Shown here in pieces: positions 61,474 through 64,000 of a stretch of 64,000 bases of DNA. Below the pieces are notes generated by a model that was not told where the DNA came from, searched no databases, and saw only the letters and a program-made list of their open reading frames with translations. Position 1 is the stretch's first letter. Each line of letters begins with the position of its first letter. The DNA comes from Peromyscus leucopus (lineage: Eukaryota > Chordata > Mammalia > Rodentia > Cricetidae): contig NC_051068.1 of NCBI RefSeq assembly GCF_004664715.2, positions 16,557,798 to 16,621,797 on the forward strand. Reading direction: 5' to 3'. A program made the translations under genes and the position numbers.

Positions 61474-63089
61474 AGAAAGTTATAAATTAAGCAACAGGTG
61501 TTCTAGTGTTGCTAGGGACAAATATAGATAGTAGTAACAAACCACATGAAATATGAAAGGCTCAGAAGGAACAGGACAGATGATGGGTAGATATCTGCCC
61601 CATAACACACGAGTGGAGGCAGCATGTATCTGTGATGCTAAGGCAGACTGGGGAGGAGAACCATGTATGAGAAAGAAGTCCCTGAGGTCTAGGGCAGAGG
61701 GAGATTCTCTCAGTGTGCACCAATCCTCAGCCTTACAGGAGGAGCCCAGTTCAATTCTGCTTTACCTCACACAAATTCAAGTCTGTAATAGTCCTTTTTA
61801 GTCAAGAAATCTGTCTTAAAATCCAAAACAAAGCAAAGCAATATAAGGAACATTCTAGACAGAGATAGAAAAAGATGAGGTATAAAGCTCACTCTATCTT
61901 TAACTCTTCCAAGACAACTCCAAAGAGAGATATCAATTGCTGTGCTTCTGAATATAAAAAGTACAAGCATTTAGAAAATAGACATCTTTTAGGGTTGGAT
62001 ATACAGCCCCTGTAGCATGCCTGCCTAGGATGTTTTGAGTGTCTGCATGAATGTTTAAATGTAAATAGGCCCAATATTGGGATTGTTTTTGAGGGAAGGA
62101 TATACTAAAATATTTTATTTTTGTGTGATTAGTTTATAATTAAAAGATTTTAAGACTATAACTTTGTATCACTTAATTGATATGATTTCATTTGAGAAAC
62201 AATATTCTACAGACTATGTTATAGAGACTGCAATGGATCTCTATACATGAATATACACACATACATACACCTCTTTTGAAAGATGTCACAGAAGTGAGCC
62301 CACACACATTCACTGGCACACAATCTATAATATATCACAGGCAAGAGAGAATTAGGAGGTGGGGGAGGGGACTTGAGAGAAATGCCAGCTTCCTGGTTTG
62401 TCTGCCTCTGGATGTAGCACAATGCTCCTAGCTCCGGGTCTACAATTGGTGACCTGCTTTAGTTTAAACTGGAGGTGTGACATTGAAAGAGAAATGTGAT
62501 ACCTGTCTCTTCTCTAGGTAGTTCAGGGCTTCACCCACCGTCACAGGCACCAAAGGGAAAAGATAATTTAGAGATTGCTTTTGAAAACGAGTTAGCTAGC
62601 CCAGCATACTCCATTCACACAGGGAAGGTGTGCCTGTCATCTACCAAGACCCTCTGGGATGTCACTCAGGCCACCCAGAATGTCCCTTGTTCTCATCCTA
62701 GGATTTCTCTAGAAAACCTCAATCCTGCCATCTCACTTTCCCTCTTCCCAATCCCAGCTGCCAACCACGCACTCCTCTCAGTGAGGGCAAACAGTGCATG
62801 ATTCCTTTTCTTCCCTAATTACCAACTAGGGAAGGAACTCAAGCAGAAGTTCAAGGCATGACAACAGACAGTTGTTTGGTGGGTGAGTCCCAGATGCTGG
62901 GTAAAGCCATCTGGCCTTTGGCTTTAAGGAAGAATTTCTCTTCTTTATGCTGGTGACATGGTGGCATTTGTGTAGCAGTTATGAATGCAGCGACAGGAAC
63001 CCAAAGGCAGACGTGGAAAGCAGGTTACACTGACCTCTTTTAATATTCGCTGTGCTGATATTATATAATATTAATATTATTGTGCTGAT

Positions 63090-63800
63090 ACCTTAATGTT
63101 TGCGGGCATGGCGGCAGACAGTGCCATGCCTTGCACCACCAGCTGCATCCGGGTGAACCTGGATTCGCCCAGCCCTACACAAGAGGCCTTGCTGGCCCAT
63201 TGTCGCCGCCCTCAGCGCCAGGGCAGGTACCCGATGCCACCCGCAGCACCTGTGGCTCCACAAAGGATCTGAGGGCAGGTCCCCGAGTGCCGCCCTGGGC
63301 ATCTGAGAACTGACAGCGCCACCAGCCTCACACCCATGCTATCTAATGATGCCTGAAGCCAGGGACTGTTCCCGTCTCCCCGTTTATTTCGCACGTGTAT
63401 ATGTGTGTGTGCACGTGCGCACAGGCCCGTGGGGGCCGGGGCGTGGGACCCCGGAGGCTGGCGACACAGGCGGTTGTCAGCCCTACCGACCCGGCCGTCC
63501 CCAACAGGCCTGGTCCTGGGCAGGTGCTCGTGGGTCGCTCGGGCTCGCCGGAGCTGGTGTTCACGCTGCCCACCCGGGAACACGGCAGCCTCCACGGGAG
63601 GAGGTGCTTCTCGAACCCAGGACTCCTCCAAGTCTCAGGGCTGGAGCAACGCCTGCAGAGGGAAGGGAGGGCGCAGGCGCCGAGGGCTGCGCAGTCGCGG
63701 CGCGGGCGGGAGGATGGTGGCCGGGGTCAAGTGAGTGGTGGCGCGCACAGAAGCGCGGGTGTGACCCGTGCCATGACTTCAGATGCTGCATTGCCGGCTT
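63090..63800 (+). promoter_or_regulatory. CpG-rich promoter-like block
   Basis: The last kilobase turns CpG dense after 40 kb of AT-rich intergenic sequence. It contains the NRF1-like palindrome gcgcaggcgc (63671-63680) and a second ctgcgcagtcgcggcgcg just after it. This is typical of a CpG-island promoter. Exosc9 or the small Smim43/Tmem155 locus is expected upstream of Anxa5 from human and mouse order, but I could match neither protein here. Confidence 0.55.
63640..63730 (+). other. Candidate first exon with splice donor (gene unknown)
   Basis: An ATG in good context (gggaggATGG, 63714) opens MVAGVK and meets a consensus donor (AA|GTGAGTGG) at 63731. The NRF1-like boxes lie 35-45 bp upstream of the ATG. 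I do not recognise the product; the exon may equally belong to a non-coding RNA. The left limit is arbitrary because the start of transcription cannot be seen. Confidence 0.35.
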
Positions 63801-64000
63801 CAGAACTAGAGTCACATGACTGACACCCAAGTTCATCCTCTGCTAAGTGTGTCAAGGGCCTTGGACTCCAGTCCTCTTGACTAGGGCACAGTTAAGGGGA
63901 CCGAGGAAGGCTGGTTGCTGCTGTAAGGCCTTTTTATAAATACAATTAAAACCTTAGAGGGTGGAACCACTGCAGTATGACAGGAGATTTCTGGTGAGGA

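Larger units (their letters stand above)
59130..63089. other. Intergenic, SINE-rich, no gene seen
   Basis: Outside the SINE cluster at 60.66-61.47 kb, 59.75-60.65 and 61.5-63.0 kb look unique. The open frame at 62496-62801 has no recognisable similarity. Confidence 0.5.

Noticed and set aside
63346..63823. 157-codon and 142-codon open frames in the right-edge CpG block
   Set aside because: Overlapping frames on both strands of a CpG-rich block, no recognisable similarity; treated as promoter sequence.

Overview
This is a mammalian nuclear window from a rodent, most likely a cricetid (hamster, deer mouse or vole group). The evidence is the dense load of rodent-specific repeats: B1, B2/B3, B4 and ID SINEs, ORR1 and MT MaLR LTRs, and a rodent L1 3' UTR. 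Several B1 copies carry the 'ctttggagcctttcctggaact' variant, which I associate with cricetids from memory. There are no prokaryotic genes; almost every long open frame is chance or repeat-derived.

Left third (1-22.4 kb): the 5' part of the annexin A5 gene (Anxa5) on the minus strand. Six exons can be placed: non-coding exon 1 (3' edge at 21901), exon 2 with the start codon (21748-21784), exon 3 (9468-9552), exon 4 (7690-7784), exon 5 (5169-5282) and exon 6 (2845-2935). The coding exon lengths after exon 2 (85, 95, 114 and 91 bp) keep one open frame across consensus splice sites and encode about residues 1-131, i.e. repeat I and most of repeat II. The remaining exons lie beyond position 1. 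A CpG-island promoter spans about 21.4-22.4 kb and has a run of GCCACGCCC-type boxes. The introns hold a truncated class II (betaretrovirus-like) gag-pro-pol fragment, a solo LTR, a roughly 550-bp GGTGAT-type minisatellite, an ORR1 LTR disrupted by an ID SINE, and a nearly complete ORR1 MaLR element.

Middle and right (22.4-63 kb): intergenic sequence upstream of Anxa5, packed with LTR remnants. The notable objects are (a) a processed retrocopy of Mipep (mitochondrial intermediate peptidase) at 48.36-50.89 kb. It has a 14-bp target-site duplication, an in-frame stop and a C-run frameshift. It stops matching the protein exactly at a splice donor and runs on into apparent intron to an AATAAA and A-rich tail, so it was copied from an intronically polyadenylated transcript. 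(b) A 1.14-kb provirus remnant at 57.83-58.96 kb with an intact 6-bp target-site duplication, a full 3' LTR, a polypurine tract, and only 56 bp left of its 5' LTR. (c) Three solo LTRs of what looks like the same family (6.9, 43.2 and 45.5 kb). (d) Two related gammaretrovirus-type LTRs on the minus strand (31.8 and 55.6 kb). (e) A very recent 200-bp tandem duplication at 60.8-61.2 kb.

Right edge (63.1-63.8 kb): a second CpG-rich block with NRF1-like GCGCAGGCGC boxes and a possible first exon (ATG in good context, consensus GTGAGT donor) on the plus strand. I do not recognise the gene. I see no new multi-gene system here; the real interest is in the retrocopy, the truncated provirus and the promoter structures. 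Repeat names are recognised from memory, not from a database search.
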